This document shows, one piece after another, positions 34,105 through 45,800 of a stretch of 64,000 nt of DNA. Source of the DNA: Cricetomys ansorgei (lineage: Eukaryota > Chordata > Mammalia > Rodentia > Nesomyidae); the NCBI GenBank assembly GCA_026225945.1, contig JAMJFZ010000770.1:2419501-2483500 (forward strand). Direction: 5' to 3'. Each line of letters starts with the position of its first letter. The stretch's first letter is position 1. The position numbers and the translations under genes were made by a program. Under the pieces are notes generated by a model. That model was not told the origin of the DNA. It did no database searches and worked only from the letters and a program-made list of their open reading frames with translations.

Positions 34105-35679
34105 TAGTTTTAATATTTTTAAGAAATATTAAAATAGAATTCAAACTTGATCAATCATCTCAAGACTATTCTTTGAGATATGTTTAATTAACTCATAACA
34201 GAGAAAACAAATAGATACACAAAAATAATATTTTAGCCTTAACATCAACTATTATCTTTTAATCAACATATATTTCTGAAACTCTGGTACACATTAGCAT
34301 ACTTTTATTTGCTTTTATTTACCTTTTTGAATGTTCATACAGGCATTTTCAGAATTTTGGATGCATCTCATTAAATTTCCATTAGTAAATTTAATCTGAT
34401 ATTACTTTGTTAAGCTAGTACTTTTTACATAAGACTTTCAAATGTGCTCAGATAGAGGAAGCTGGAAAGCCATCATGAATTGAGAAATAGTGTTATATAA
34501 AACTTTTACTTCACATGACTTTGTGATAGAACTTACATCATCTTGATCAATATATGTGATTATTAACAGCAGCAGGAACCAATATATCTAGTAGAATTTA
34601 GAATAAATAAAGATAAAATTAATTTTTAACTCCCATCAACTATTTTTCTGCAATATGGAGGATACAGTCACATTTCCTAACCCCAGAATACTAAAATTCA
34701 AAGGCAGAGGCTGACCCAGGTGGGTCATAGGATGAAGCTACAGTCCTTCACTTGCCAAGCTGGTACCCTGGCAAGAAAGCATCAGCCTACACTAGGAAGG
34801 ACATTCTTTTCCAATTGGTCCACTTTTTGTGCCTTTTTTCTTCTCTTATAGATACTTTTTTCTGACTGGTTAGGCCAAAGATTATGTATTTTCTGATGGG
34901 CTACCTTAGAATAGTTGCCTTTTGTACTTGGTGAACCATACTTGTATTCCCTGCATATCCATGTATGGATAAATGGGCCCCTTGAGATACCCATGGGACT
35001 AAGGAGAACCAATTGCAAAGAACTCTTCATGCAGATAAGCTGAATAAAAAACAAAAACAAAAAAAACCCTTGCATTCTGAGGCAATGGTGACATCTGAAC
35101 ACAATATAAAGTATGAAATACATTGATAGAAGCCTATTTTCCTTGAGCCATAAAGACTACAGAATGACACACTAAGATTTTTTAACTCTACTTTTTTGTA
35201 AAAATTAAAGCAAGAAATCACTTTTGTTCAGAGACTTTAACAAATTATAATTTATTGGAGATATCATTTATAATGATATAGGCAAGATTAAAACACTATC
35301 CAGTGATGAGTTTTCTAGTCACCTGCAAGAATGGGAAACCAATATCACTGCTCTTTGGGGGTGAAAAGGAGTGTGTGTATAATATCTCTGAGAGAGCCCA
35401 AATAGGGGATGAATTTAATATCATAGCTATTTGGTTCAAGGGAAGAAGCCACTCTCATGACCAAAGTGCAGGATTAAAAGGACAGAGCAGGAAATTTCCT
35501 AACTGTTCTCCTTTTGTCCCCTGTTCTCCAGCTACTACTTCTCATTGCCAGTCCCAACTGAAGATAGAGGACAAAAGAACCCAGATGGTGCAGTCTTGAG
35601 GGCCCACATCCCAGGGCACAGAGCAGAGAAACTGAAAGGTGGGATACTACTGCCACATGATGTTACATATAGTCATACT
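34105..35679. other. 5' flank, no gene seen
   Basis: Unique AT-rich sequence. The part 34690-34780 faintly resembles a B1 middle but is too diverged to call. Frames of 85-113 codons on either strand have no support. Confidence 0.4.
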
Positions 35680-35860
35680 AGCAATAATGATAAAGAGGAT
35701 AGATTTATTGAGCCCCCAGATTGTGGTAAGACTTCCTCACAACCTCATGAGGTGCATACTCTTAACCACTTCTGTTTTATAAAAAAGAAAGTTGAGTCAT
35801 AGAAAAGCCAAGACACTAACTCAATGTAATATTTTGCAGGTAACAGTTACACAGTGTAAC
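35680..35860 (+). mobile_element. MIR remnant
   Basis: GATTTATTGAGC, CCTCACAACCTCATGAGGTG, CATACTCTTAACCACTTCTG, AAAGAAAGTTGAGTCATAGA and GCAGGTAACAGTTACACAGT follow the MIR order (tttattgagc...tcacaaccctatgaggtaggtactatt...gaaactgaggcacaga...). It is a fairly clear ancient copy. Confidence 0.7.
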
Positions 35861-36214
35861 ACAAAATAGGGGAACGTATGTCCCCCTTCCTTAAGGAAAT
35901 AAAACATAGTCTTGATTTAATGATGTCTATATTTTGTTCAATTCAGAATGGTTTCTAAGGAAATTAAATAGGTATCCCAAAGAGTAGCTAAAATAATTTA
36001 AAGGTACATTCTTAGAAATTCTTGTCATTTTCAGAACAGGCTATTATTTTGAGCTTATTTTAATCTCTAAGGTAATGATCTCTACCAAATGAAGTCCATG
36101 GTAATCCATAAGCCCAAAATATGACCTCCCTGAGGAATAAGGTTAGGTTCTACTTAGTGAATACCCTTATTCTAATCTTCTTGGTCATCAAGTCTTCATT
36201 GCAATGTTAGGTAG

Positions 36215-36360
36215 TGACAATTAATGCTTACTGAGCATTTAATACAAGTCATGATAGCTATGAAATGGAAGGCTATCCTATAACTGAAGAAGCTGAATTT
36301 CAAAGATATTAGAGGATATAAAACATCCACAAAATTTCAGCTAGGGAGCAGCACTGCCAA
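36215..36360 (+). mobile_element. MIR remnant
   Basis: CAATTAATGCTTACTGAGCA, CCTATAACTGAAGAAGCTGA, ATATTAGAGG and AGCTAGGGAGCAGCACTGCC follow the MIR core and 3' half. More diverged than the copy 0.5 kb upstream. Confidence 0.5.
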
Positions 36361-36454
36361 AATATCAGCCATTTCCAATATAATTGTAAGTTAATACACA
36401 TACATAATTTTAAAACACTAGTGGTGATATTTACAATAGTGTTTAGTTTTAATA

Positions 36455-36650
36455 ATGCATAGGCTTATAACTCAGAGAGTGCCTATCAAATATACATGAA
36501 GCCTTGGGTTTGATTCCTAGCACCTTATTAACCAGGCATGTTGTTGCCAACTGAGCATTTAGAAGGTGTAGGCAGAGGGTCCAGAAATTAAAGGCCATCT
36601 TTATTTACAAAGAAAGCTATAAGCCAGCCTGGCTTACCAGAGACATTTTC
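36455..36650 (+). mobile_element. B4 / ID-B1 composite SINE
   Basis: ID-like head (GCTTATAACTCAGAGAGTGC, GCCTTGGGTTTGATTCCTAG), then the B1 part (ACCAGGCATGTTGTTGCCAA, AAGCCAGCCTGGCTTACCAG). The ID-then-B1 order is typical of B4-family SINEs. Confidence 0.7.
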
Positions 36651-36693
36651 TCCAACCCTCCCCTCTCCCCAAAAAAACCCTTGTATATCTTGA

Positions 36694-37020
36694 TGTTTAT
36701 AATAGTCTAGTTATCTCCAATTGTCAAATGGACACAGCCTAGAGAAGGAAGTCTCAATGGAGAGATTTCCCAGGTCAGATTGGACTGTGGGTATGTCTGT
36801 GTGGGATTGTCTTGATATTTAATTAAGGTAGGAAGGTTAAAGTCATTGTGGATGGTACCATCCCTAGATAGGTGATCCTGAGCTGTATAAGAAAGTTAGC
36901 TAAGCATGAACCTGAAAATGATCTAGAAGCAGCATTCCTCCATAGTTTTTTCTTCAATTTCCTTCTTGAGTTGGCATTTTGACTTACATTAATTGATATA
37001 ATTAGTTGATAATTAAGCTA
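36694..37020 (+). mobile_element. MT/ORR1-type MaLR LTR
   Basis: CCAATTGTCAAATGGACACA, GTCTCAATGGAGAGATTTCC, TGTGGGTATGTCTGTGTGGG, ATTGTCTTGATATTTAATTA, TGAGCTGTATAAGAAAGT (TATA region) and AGCAGCATTCCTCCATAG follow the MT LTR order. The 3' end is AT-rich and decayed. Confidence 0.75.
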
Positions 37021-37189
37021 TTACAATGAAATTGGTCTTGCTTAGTGTACTAAGTAAGTATGGGAATCCTGGTAAATGTAACTATTTGAGTTTTTTTTTG
37101 TGAAGCTTTGAATATGCTTGACTTTGATAAATGGTTAGATTTGCAATGTTCTTTCAGTAAATAAAAGACTGGGCTGGCTCCTGCTCAGG

Positions 37190-37267
37190 AGAAGCAGAAG
37201 AAAGCAGCAGAAGGGAGAAGTAGAAGGAAGAAGGAGAAGACAGAGAAAGAGAGAGAAAGAAAAAGTA
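37190..37267. repeat. purine-rich (GAAG/GAGA) tract
   Basis: About 75 bp of almost pure purines on the plus strand (AGAAGGGAGAAGTAGAAGGA, AAGAAGGAGAAGACAGAGAA). Such homopurine strips can form triplexes. Confidence 0.8.
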
Positions 37268-37384
37268 GTCCAATTTTGTTCTAATCTTGTTCAAGTATGG
37301 CTAGGCATGGTGACATATATTTATAGTCACAGCAATTGGAGGAACACCTCAAATCTTCCTTGAGATTATTTTTTTCTGAAACTG

Positions 37385-37560
37385 TGTTAATCATTTTGTG
37401 TTTTCATGATAAAATACCTCAGATAAGTTATTTAAGAGAAGAAATATTTATTTTAGCTTATACTTTCATAAGCTTTCTTCCATGATCACTCAGCTTCATT
37501 GCTTTGCTGTTCATTAGGCTGTGGTGAGATAAAAAACAGTATGGCCTAAAGTTTTATCTC
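37385..37560 (-). mobile_element. MT/ORR1-type MaLR LTR fragment
   Basis: Plus strand: GTGTTTTCATGATAAAATAC, AGAAATATTTATTTTAGCTT, ATACTTTCATAAGC and ATTAGGCTGTGGTGAGAT resemble the reversed 3' part of an MT LTR (gttgctgtgataaaacacc...tttatttcagcttac). Highly diverged. Confidence 0.5.
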
Positions 37561-37689
37561 TCCCTATGTCATATCTCAGGAGTATAGCACATTGAATCAA
37601 AGAATAAGATTATTAATGTTCTTGCAAATGCCCAAATCCATAGTGCTGAATGATAATTGTCACTAAAATATCCTAACTAAAACATCGTA

Positions 37690-38860
37690 GTTCTGGCTTA
37701 AAAACCAGCAAGAGGCATTAAACAGATTAGAGAACCCCAAAAACAAATCCATGCATCTACAGTAAAGTTATTTTAAATGAATAATCCCAAAACATGCATT
37801 AGAGAAAGGGCAGTCTCTTCAATAATCAGTTTTGGGGAAATAGCATGTACTTATACAGTAAAATAAAACTAGAGCCCATTCCTTCATCATATAGCAGGAT
37901 AAATAAAATGCTCAAGATCTAAATGGAAAGCATGAAGCTATTATGAAAAAAATAGAAAGTAAAACACTTAAAGGCATGAGCATAGATATATTCTTCAAAG
38001 GAAACAACCAACAGAGTGATGAGACACACAGAAATGATCAAGTAGTATATGACAAAATGTCAAGTGTCACCGACAATCAAGGAAATGCAAATTAAAACAA
38101 TGAGCTATCATCTCATTCTTCTCATAATAGATATCAAAACCATAATAAACATGCTGTTACGATTATAAATGAAAATAAATGTATATACTGTTAGTGGAAT
38201 TGTAAACTAGGATCACCACTGTGGAAAATAACTTGTTCAAAAGAACTAAAAATAGAACTATTTTATGATCAGCTACCCTACTTCTATGTATGTACTCAAA
38301 GAAAATAAATTCAGCACATCAGAGAAGTAGCTATACTTCCAGATTCATGCAGTAGTGTTCACAATAACCAAGGTGTCCATTAGCAAATGAATAGATAAGC
38401 TATGAGTTATTAAAATACCATGGAGTATTGTGTAAACAGAAAAGAAAGACAATTTTATTAATTGTGGGGAAATGCAGAAATAGAATCAGGTACAGAAAGA
38501 TAAATATTGTTTATTCTTATTTACATGTGGAAGCTTTAAAAAACTTGGTCCCAAGAGAATAAAATTGCTAAGCAATAGACAGGTAGAAAGGAAGAAAGGA
38601 TATTCAGAAGAGAAAGTTGTAGCACTGTCCAGAAATGTAGGATAGCTGCAGGTTATAGTCAGGCATTTTCTGAAAAACATGAAGAGATGAGCTTAAAGAC
38701 TTCAAACATTATAATTAATAAATGTATAAGAATTGCAAATACTAATTACTTGGTTTGATTACTACATAACATAAAAATGTATTGAGTTGTCATTACACTG
38801 TACAATGTTTATGTATCAATTAAAAAAAGAAAGTAGTACAAAATACTTTTAAATAGTACA
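37690..38860 (+). mobile_element. degenerate L1, ORF2 3' end
   Basis: Landmarks of the C-terminal ORF2 region occur in order: AGATTAGAGAACCCCAAAAA, AATCCATGCATCTACAGTAA, GGGCAGTCTCTTCAATAATC, GGAAATGCAAATTAAAACAA, ACTATTTTATGATCAGCTAC, GTGTTCACAATAACCAAGGT, ATGGAGTATTGTGTAAAC. Stops and frameshifts break it throughout and the reverse transcriptase part is missing, so it is a dead 5'-truncated copy of an old L1. Confidence 0.85.
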
Positions 38861-38959
38861 AAAACTAAAAAGGAATTAAGTAGTTATCATCTTATTAACA
38901 TTTTTTCTTCCTACAGATCATTAATAATTTTACTTTCATAAACTCTGAAGAAATCTCTT

Positions 38960-39130
38960 GAAGCATTGATGATACACACTTGGGAGGCAGACATAGGAGA
39001 GTTTGTGGCCAGTCTGGACAATATAATGAGACCTAATCGTAAAAAACAAAGTCTCAGAATACAACTTACTGACAAGAGCATTTGCCTAGCATGTACAGGT
39101 AAGGCTATAGTTCCAATGTACAGCAACATT
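38960..39130 (+). mobile_element. B1-like then ID-like SINE remnant
   Basis: ACACTTGGGAGGCAGACATA, GTTTGTGGCCAGTCTGGACA and ATATAATGAGACC are a B1/7SL body. After an A-rich join, AGAGCATTTGCCTAGCATGT and GTAAGGCTATAGTTCCAATG are an ID-like body. The order B1 then ID is the reverse of B4, so these are probably two adjacent insertions. Confidence 0.6.
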
Positions 39131-40755
39131 TTAAAAGTCACCACTCTTCTATCACCAAAGACTATTGACAATTGAATTTATGACACTTAACTAAGGAATT
39201 CATCATATAAAAGAAAATATTCCTAAGGAAACCCATTATCACTATTATCGTGATACATGGATTTCTGAATGCTTTTACTCGCACACATTAAGAATAGAGA
39301 AGATATGACAGTGAATAATTATTAAATCAATTATTCAGCCAACCTAAGTGAGGTTAATTGATAGAAATGGAGTCTTTAATGCATGTCAATTTCATGGATT
39401 AAGGGGAATTGAATCAATATGGGAGAAAAAGGGTTTTCTTATATGAGATGGATTGCCAAGATTGTTCCTTGCCTTCATTTTGTTGAAATTGATACGCTCA
39501 GCAAGAACTACCCTTGCCAAGAATATTTCATAAGTAGTTGAAAAGATCTCAGAGTGAGAAATGAAGAAAATTACTTTCTAGACTCCCATTTTAATCACTC
39601 AAATGAAAAATATCAGTTTAAACTTTACTCCAAACTCCTTATTTACACCTTAAAATTGGGGATTCTAGATTCTCCCAGCAATCAAACAAAGTAAATATTC
39701 TTCAACTTTGTTTAGTAGAGACTCTCTGAATCCACATTGCTTTTAGTAGTTGGAAGAGCAGCAAGAAGCACACCTCATATATCTCAATGTGATGGCCATG
39801 TTTGTGGTGGAAAAGTATACTTGTTTCCATATATGGCTAATTTAACCCTCAAGAATGAACATATATGGAGAAACATCACATAAGCCTAAATAAAAATATA
39901 TGGAGAAATACCACATAAGCCTAAATAACAAGAGTAGATACTTTACATAAATATTAGAGATATAATAGAAAATGGTTCAATTTAAACAGATTTTATCATT
40001 TCAAAATACTCTCTAAATTAGAGAAACAGTAAGAAGATTCCTTGTAAAAATATCATTTGATTTTGAAAATTGTCTATGCTGGGGATTATGGTTATCATCT
40101 CTGCCAGATCAAATTAAGTGGGAGTGTATGACAGGGCAGCCTTTAGAGAAGGCTTATTACAAAGCTGTGCTCTCTTCTGAGAATAGTGAAGACACTGAAC
40201 TCTTAGAAAAATTAAGTTCCTCCCTCTCTAGAGGGAGGAAGAAGACTTCAGCTTAGGTACAGGTAGATTTCTGGACTTGGATGCAAACAATGAAGAAATT
40301 CCTAATTGATCATTTCAATGGCCAAGTAAATAGACAATGTTAAGAAGAAATGAACATTTAGGAAAGGAAATGAGAAGTTCCTAGAGAAAGAAAACAGTAC
40401 AAAACAATGAGGAAAATAACTACTAAGATGAAGTCAGTTGTACTGTTAGTTGGAGATCAATGGTTCCATGGACTTTTCTATGGTTTTTTTTTAAAGAGAA
40501 GTCAGTCTGCCTAGTCATGTTTCTTTTCTGCTGTAATATTCATCTCTCTGAATGTGAGCAATGAGCAAGCAGGTAGATGGTTGAGTCATTACAGACTCCA
40601 GTTATACATGGGACAAAAAAGAGAGAAAATAGAAACTTCAAGAGAATTATAGTAATAAAAACCATGGTCTCTGAGTTAGACAAAGAAGAAGGTACCAATA
40701 GGCTCCTAGGCAAGAAGGATGTGCTGAGATAGAATATCTAAAACTTTTCCAGAAG
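39131..40755. other. 5' flank, no gene seen
   Basis: Unique AT-rich sequence apart from the 35-bp tandem duplication at 39861-39929. No gene recognised. Confidence 0.45.
39861..39929. repeat. 35-bp tandem duplication
   Basis: Copies at 39861-39895 and 39896-39929 share ATATATGGAGAAA and CACATAAGCCTAAATAA with only two or three differences. Confidence 0.85.
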
Positions 40756-41094
40756 TTTTATTGTAGTTGTATGCTTTTGTGGTTCACCAAGAGGGACAAG
40801 GAGGTGTTTTCATACATGCAAACTCTGCCATACCTCAGCAGAGGGAACCACCATCATGGCTAGTGTCATATTCAATCGACAGTAGAACTCCAAGCATCTC
40901 AGCTCAGGTGTTTTTATTCTTTCAGAACTCGTCAGATATTCTACTGATAGCACATGCAGATCATTAGCAATTAAACAACCCCCACAGAAATCTAGTACCT
41001 ACAAACAATATAGAATGCCAAGACCTAGGCTAACCCCTCACCCAACAGTACATAAAACAATTTCAAACATAACTAAAAGTAAATTTCCCCAACA
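40756..41094 (-). repeat. 3' LTR of the mys-like element
   Basis: Aligns to 42484-42825. The block from AGCATCTCAGCTCAGGTG to GATCATTAGCAATTAAA (about 40895-40973) differs from its partner by about one base. A plus-strand copy-specific stretch lies near 40975-41000. Confidence 0.85.
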
Positions 41095-41107
41095 TTTCCC
41101 CTTTTCT
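41095..41107 (-). other. polypurine tract of the mys-like element
   Basis: Minus strand AGAAAAGGGGAAA directly precedes the 3' LTR start TGTTGGGG, as expected for the plus-strand primer of reverse transcription. Confidence 0.75.
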
Positions 41108-42463
41108 GTATAAAAAACAAAACAAAACATTGCTTTGCCTTTACAACACAATTTAACACTATATCAGCAAAACTATTTACAAGATGAACAATCATGACTC
41201 TTGCTAATGCACAGGACCCAATGAAACCAAATATCTATCAAACTTTTCACAATGTCCCTGGCAGCAGAAATACATCCAATTTTCTGGAATTCACTCACAA
41301 TCTTCTGGGCTCCTCCAAAGGGCTTGGATCTCTTCTCTGACTCTGCCCTCTGCAGTACACACAGCTTGTCCTCCAGGCTCTGGTTGGCTTCACTCCATTG
41401 CTGCTGTTGATCTTTGTGGTTGTCCCAAGGTACTGGCATCTTCAGAAGGCTGCTGGGACCTCTTGCTGCAACTAGACTGCAGTTTCACCAATAGCCTCTC
41501 CTGGGCTTTTTTCATGGTGCCAAGTCTCAACTTTTCTTCTTGACCCCTTAAATCTGGTCCTTTAACTGCTACTTCGGCTGCACCTTCACTAATGGCCTCT
41601 CCTGGCCTCTTATAGTACCAAGCCTCAGCTGTTCTCCAAAGACTCCTTCATGCCTTCAAAGCCAGCACCAGCTGGGTAGCATGAGATACAACCTCATCCA
41701 GTTCTGGAAGACAGCTTCTGTGTGCTTTCCTTAGGAAATACTTTCCAGATTTTAAGATAGAGTCTGGTTTTCTGGAAAAAATAACTGGACACTGTCTGCA
41801 GGAAGAGTTGCCTCATGGTTTGGAATTCTCATCACCATAGCAGATGTGTCTTATCAGGACCTCTTGTAGACACATTTGCAGAGAAAAAAAAAGTTCAGTT
41901 TAACTAAGCAGCTTTTTGGCTATAAGCCACACCACAACGGCAGGTAGTCCTGGGCCTTTGGGAAGAATCTCCAGTTGAAACATTCTGGTAGTTTGGTATT
42001 CTTTTTGATCACTGCTATGGGGAAACATACAATTCCTTCTATAGATCTCAAACACAGCATCTTGAGCTTCACACACATACAACACAGCTATCAGAAAACA
42101 CAGTTTGTAAAACAGTATGCTACCAACAGCAACAGGGTGGAACATTGGCCCCATGATCAGGAAAAGCAGTAAGAACCTTACTTTTTCCTGTTCCCAGATG
42201 AATTCTTTATCTCTGAGAACCTCTATTCTGTGGCTCTCACCTCAGAGCTTTCTCTCTCATTTATTTATTAATTTTACAGTCTTTTCAGAGCTCTTCATAG
42301 AGGCTTACTTCCTTTCTCTATTTCCTCTTCTTTCAGGGGCCTTCAATTAATACCTTAATCTTTATTCTCTGGTAGCTTCTCTGAGCGTACTTTACCACAC
42401 TTGGTGAGGTTTCAAGTTTCTTTCTTCTTTCTCTTCACATTGGATTATCTGGCATGATGTCCT

Positions 42464-42483
42464 GCTCCATGTTGCAGGTGTCA
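42464..42483 (-). other. candidate tRNA-Lys primer-binding site
   Basis: Plus-strand GCTCCATGTTGCAGGTGTCA resembles GCCCCACGTTGGGCGCCA, the 3' end of tRNA-Lys(1,2), with a few changes. It lies next to the 5' LTR as a primer-binding site should. Lysine tRNA priming is common in ERV2. Confidence 0.5.
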
Positions 42484-42825
42484 TTTTTAGTAGTACACTG
42501 CTGTGGCAGCTCCCCAAATGGACAAGGAGGCATATTTATTGGTACAAACCCTGCCAGACCTCAGAAGAGGGAAACACCATCATGGCCAATGCCATACTCC
42601 ATCGACAGGGGAACCCCGAGCATCTCAGCTCAGGTGTTTTTATTCTTTCAGAACTCCTCAGATATTCTACTGATAGCACATGCAGATCATTAGCAATTAA
42701 ATAATGATTAAACAACAGAAATACAACACCTGCAATCTATACAGAATGCCAAGACCTAGGCTAGCCCCTTGCCCAACAGTACATAAAACAATTTCAAACA
42801 TAACTAAAAATAAACTTCCTCAACA
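42484..42825 (-). repeat. 5' LTR of the mys-like element
   Basis: 342 bp. It shares GACAAGGAGG, CACCATCATGGC, the AATAAA region and TACATAAAACAATTTCAAAC with 40756-41094. It holds a small local AATAATGATTAAAC insertion absent from the partner. Confidence 0.85.
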
Positions 42826-44397
42826 TTTTATAGTAGGATAATTTGAGCCTATGGACTGTTGGAATGGAAGTGGTCGCCTAGTTGAGATAAATGGAAGCCA
42901 ATGCAATTTCTTCCAAAGACAAGTTGCACAAACGATGTAGGTCTACAATGTCAGGGAGTAAAGGGAAGGGATTGCTAAAGAAACATTGGAGAGAAAACCA
43001 AGATTCCAGTATATTTGATAGCACCCACACTGGGATGTTGATGTCACTGAAAAATAAGGTTTGAGTTGAAAAGAAGGCAATGTTATGAGGAAGACGATAT
43101 CAGTGCATGATGGATAGAAGGCAGGAGGCCAGTAGATTACTGCATAGAGAGGAGGAAATGATGATCCTGGACTATATCCATCTGTCCATCAAGTAACTCT
43201 ATACCTTGTCTATGCCCCAAGTTCTCTCAAATGTAAGATTTCAAGAGCTCCCTTCCCTATTAGCTTCTCACAGCATTCAGCCAGAGTAGAGTTTCTGAGT
43301 AGATGGAAAAATGAGGTCTTTCATGTTTATTTCCCAAATTGCTTCAAGTCGCTTCCCTTGGATGAAAACAACTTATTGAAGAAGGTAGCCTACCACATTA
43401 GGAGACTCTTGCTCTGGAATTTGCTACTTATTCTGTAGTCTTTCTCATGAGGGAAAGATCTATACTCCTCCACTATTTATTAAGGTCTCTATGTATACTA
43501 CTTACATCTTTGTAAATGATGTTTTTAAAACACTGCTTGAATTTTTCTTACTTTGAGTATGCTGTGCCCTTGCTTGCTTGGACTGACTGATAATCTGACA
43601 AAAGTCAGATTCTGAGAGTTCACAGAAGCTTACTGATCCAGAAGTAGTGATGACAAATAAGGACTTACCCTGCCACCTGGCTCTAAAATCTCTGGTGTAC
43701 AGAAGGAATCCTTTAATTAAAGGATTTCACGTAGTCAAGTTTTAACTAAAGGCCATAAACAGACTAGCCAGAAATAATTGAGGATGAAGGAAAGATAGGA
43801 AGAAATAAAGGCTGTCCAATTCTTAAATCCTGCAGAACCAGAACATCGAGCTAGTGGTTGCTAATATACTATTTATCAACATATATTCTAAGGAAAGCAG
43901 AGACCTATTCTTTACTTGCAAAGGATGCAAACTCCAAAGCATCACCTCAGTTTCAATTCCCTGCAATATAGCAGACCTTGGCTATCAGGAGCCTTGGAGG
44001 AACAACATAGCTATGTAGCTGCTCCAGGAGTTTTGAGGCAGGACCAATGTCCCATCTAGCTCAAAAAGCAGAGGAGCAAGCTGAAGAAAATTGTTTTCTA
44101 GTTTCGATATGCAAACATGTCTGGCTTAATAGATTTAAGACTTTTGTAGGACTAGTCACTATTACTTCATTGCATATGAGTTATCTAGTTTAAAATTGTT
44201 TTACATCTGAAAAGATGGATTTTACTTCTAGATACCTTGAGGGTTTCTTGTATCTGGTTTTAAAATTTAAATGAGATAGTGGGCTTGAGATTTAGGGAGT
44301 AATGTTAACACAGCAAGTTAGAACTTCAAAGATTGTTGAGGTTGATATGTGAGTTTTACAGCAAGAATGACATAAATCCAGGTGAACCAAGGAAAAA
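42826..44397. other. 5' flank, no gene seen
   Basis: Unique sequence with a 20-bp perfect palindrome at 43707-43726. No gene recognised. Confidence 0.45.
43707..43726. repeat. 20-bp perfect palindrome
   Basis: AATCCTTTAATTAAAGGATT is self-complementary over its whole length and centred on TTAATTAA, a homeodomain-type core. It could also simply be chance. Confidence 0.8.
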
Positions 44398-44759
44398 TGC
44401 TATATACTGAATGCTTATATGCCCCTAAAATTCAAATATTGAGATCATAATCACCAATGAGGTGCTATTTGGAAGTGGTGCCTACAGAAGATTAGGTTTA
44501 GGTGAAGTCATGAGAGTGTGACTCCCCTGATGAGATAAATGTCCCCATGCAAAGAGAAAAAAAAATCTTTTAATCATATAAAGATAGATTGAGAAGAAAA
44601 CTGTATAAACCAAGAAATGGAGATCTCACCTGAAACTGACTCTGTTAGTACCTTCTATTTGGACTTTCCATACTCCATAACTGTGGGGGGAAATATCAGT
44701 AGTTTAAGCATTTAATATCTTGGGTATCTTTTTTATAGCAGTCTAGGCTGAATAAGACA
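44398..44759 (+). mobile_element. MST/MLT1-type MaLR LTR, nearly complete
   Basis: TGCTATATACTGAATGCTTA, CCCCTAAAATTCAAATATTG, ATTTGGAAGTGGTGCCTAC, GTGAAGTCATGAGAGTG, TATTTGGACTTTCCATACTC, TAACTGTGGGGGGAAATA, TTTTTTATAGCAGTCTAGGC and a terminal GAATAAGACA follow MST/MLT1 from end to end, with TG...CA termini. Flanks (AAAAA left, GAAAG right) give no clean 5-bp duplication. Confidence 0.85.
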
Positions 44760-45436
44760 GAAAGGTACTAGACACTCACAAAGCAAGGATTCCAAAAGAT
44801 ATAATGGCATGGCTTGGGATAAAGAACAGATTAAGGCATACACAGGGAAAAATAGAAAGGATTTCAGATCATATTGAATGTCAGTAATGGTTAAAGATAC
44901 TGAGGACAATTTATATTAATTTTGTCTTAAAGGCAGATGGTGTTTGGGTTATATAGCATTACATTAGAGTCTCAAATATTACTCCATCAGTGACTAAATG
45001 TTCGACATTTGAATTTTAGGAGTGCCCAAGCATTTAGTCTATCGTGGTCCTCCCAATTCACCCCATATTCGTGTTAATATTGCTACTAGTTGCTTGTATC
45101 ATAAGAAGTTCTTTCAGAAACCACAAAGTGAGTCTATCCCATAGGCTTTTAACAGTGGTCTAGCTAAAATACAGCCTTGTGAAGATTTCTGCATATGGCA
45201 GAAATATTAGTAAGACAGAAATAACTAGGTTTGTTTAAAAGCTGATAGCAAAGATTTTAGCATAACACAAAGACACTGAACGGAGATCAGCAAGAGTAAG
45301 AGATAGTGCATGCACATGGACAAGATAAAGCCCTAAACATGAGTGGTGGGACTGATTTTATTCATTTTGATACAGGGTGACATTTTGCTGAGATGTCACA
45401 GGGATCTGCTGATAACAACTGAATCTATATTTCAGG
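44760..45436. other. 5' flank, no gene seen
   Basis: Unique sequence; no gene or repeat recognised. Confidence 0.4.
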
Positions 45437-45755
45437 TTGAAAATGGTTTATGATTTATTACATACCAAAGTCCAGCTTTGGCTTGAGGTCAGGTGTCCCA
45501 GGAAATGTGTGGCATCGGGAGAGAGAGAAAGAGAAGTTGGGGGAGGAGATAATCTTGTGTATCAACAAATTCCAGCAGGTCAGCTGTGGGGGAAAAAAAT
45601 CACACAGATGGCTCTTGGATGGGTCACACACTCTTTATTCAGGCTTCTCTCTTCCTTTAAACTTCTGTCTCCATTTCAGCTTTTTCCCTATATCCTCTCC
45701 ATAAAATCACAAATGCATATATTCACACACATCGTGTGGGTGTAGCAAAGATTCA

Positions 45756-45800
<45 letters not shown>

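Larger units (their letters stand above)
40756..42825 (-). mobile_element. mys-like ERV2 element, non-autonomous, two LTRs
   Basis: Two direct repeats of about 340 bp flank a 1.37-kb interior. In minus-strand order: 5' LTR (42825-42484, starting TGTTGAGGAAGT), a degenerate lysine-tRNA-type primer-binding site, an interior without gag/pol/env frames, a 13-nt polypurine tract, and 3' LTR (41094-40756, starting TGTTGGGGAAAT). The LTRs carry AATAAA in GAAAGAATAAAAACACC. The interior (for example CCTTCATGCC, AAAGCCAGCACCAGC, TGGGTAGCATGAGAT on the plus strand) resembles mys/MYSERV sequence as I remember it. The element is too short to be autonomous. Short frames at 41173-41439 and 41900-42154 are unlike retroviral proteins. 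No clear 6-bp target duplication was found. Confidence 0.75.

Noticed and set aside
40756..40766. TTTTATTGTAG / TTTTATAGTAG (42826-42836) as a target-site duplication of the mys-like element
   Set aside because: The left word aligns with the LTR start in the other copy, so it belongs to the LTR, and 11 bp is too long for an ERV2 duplication.
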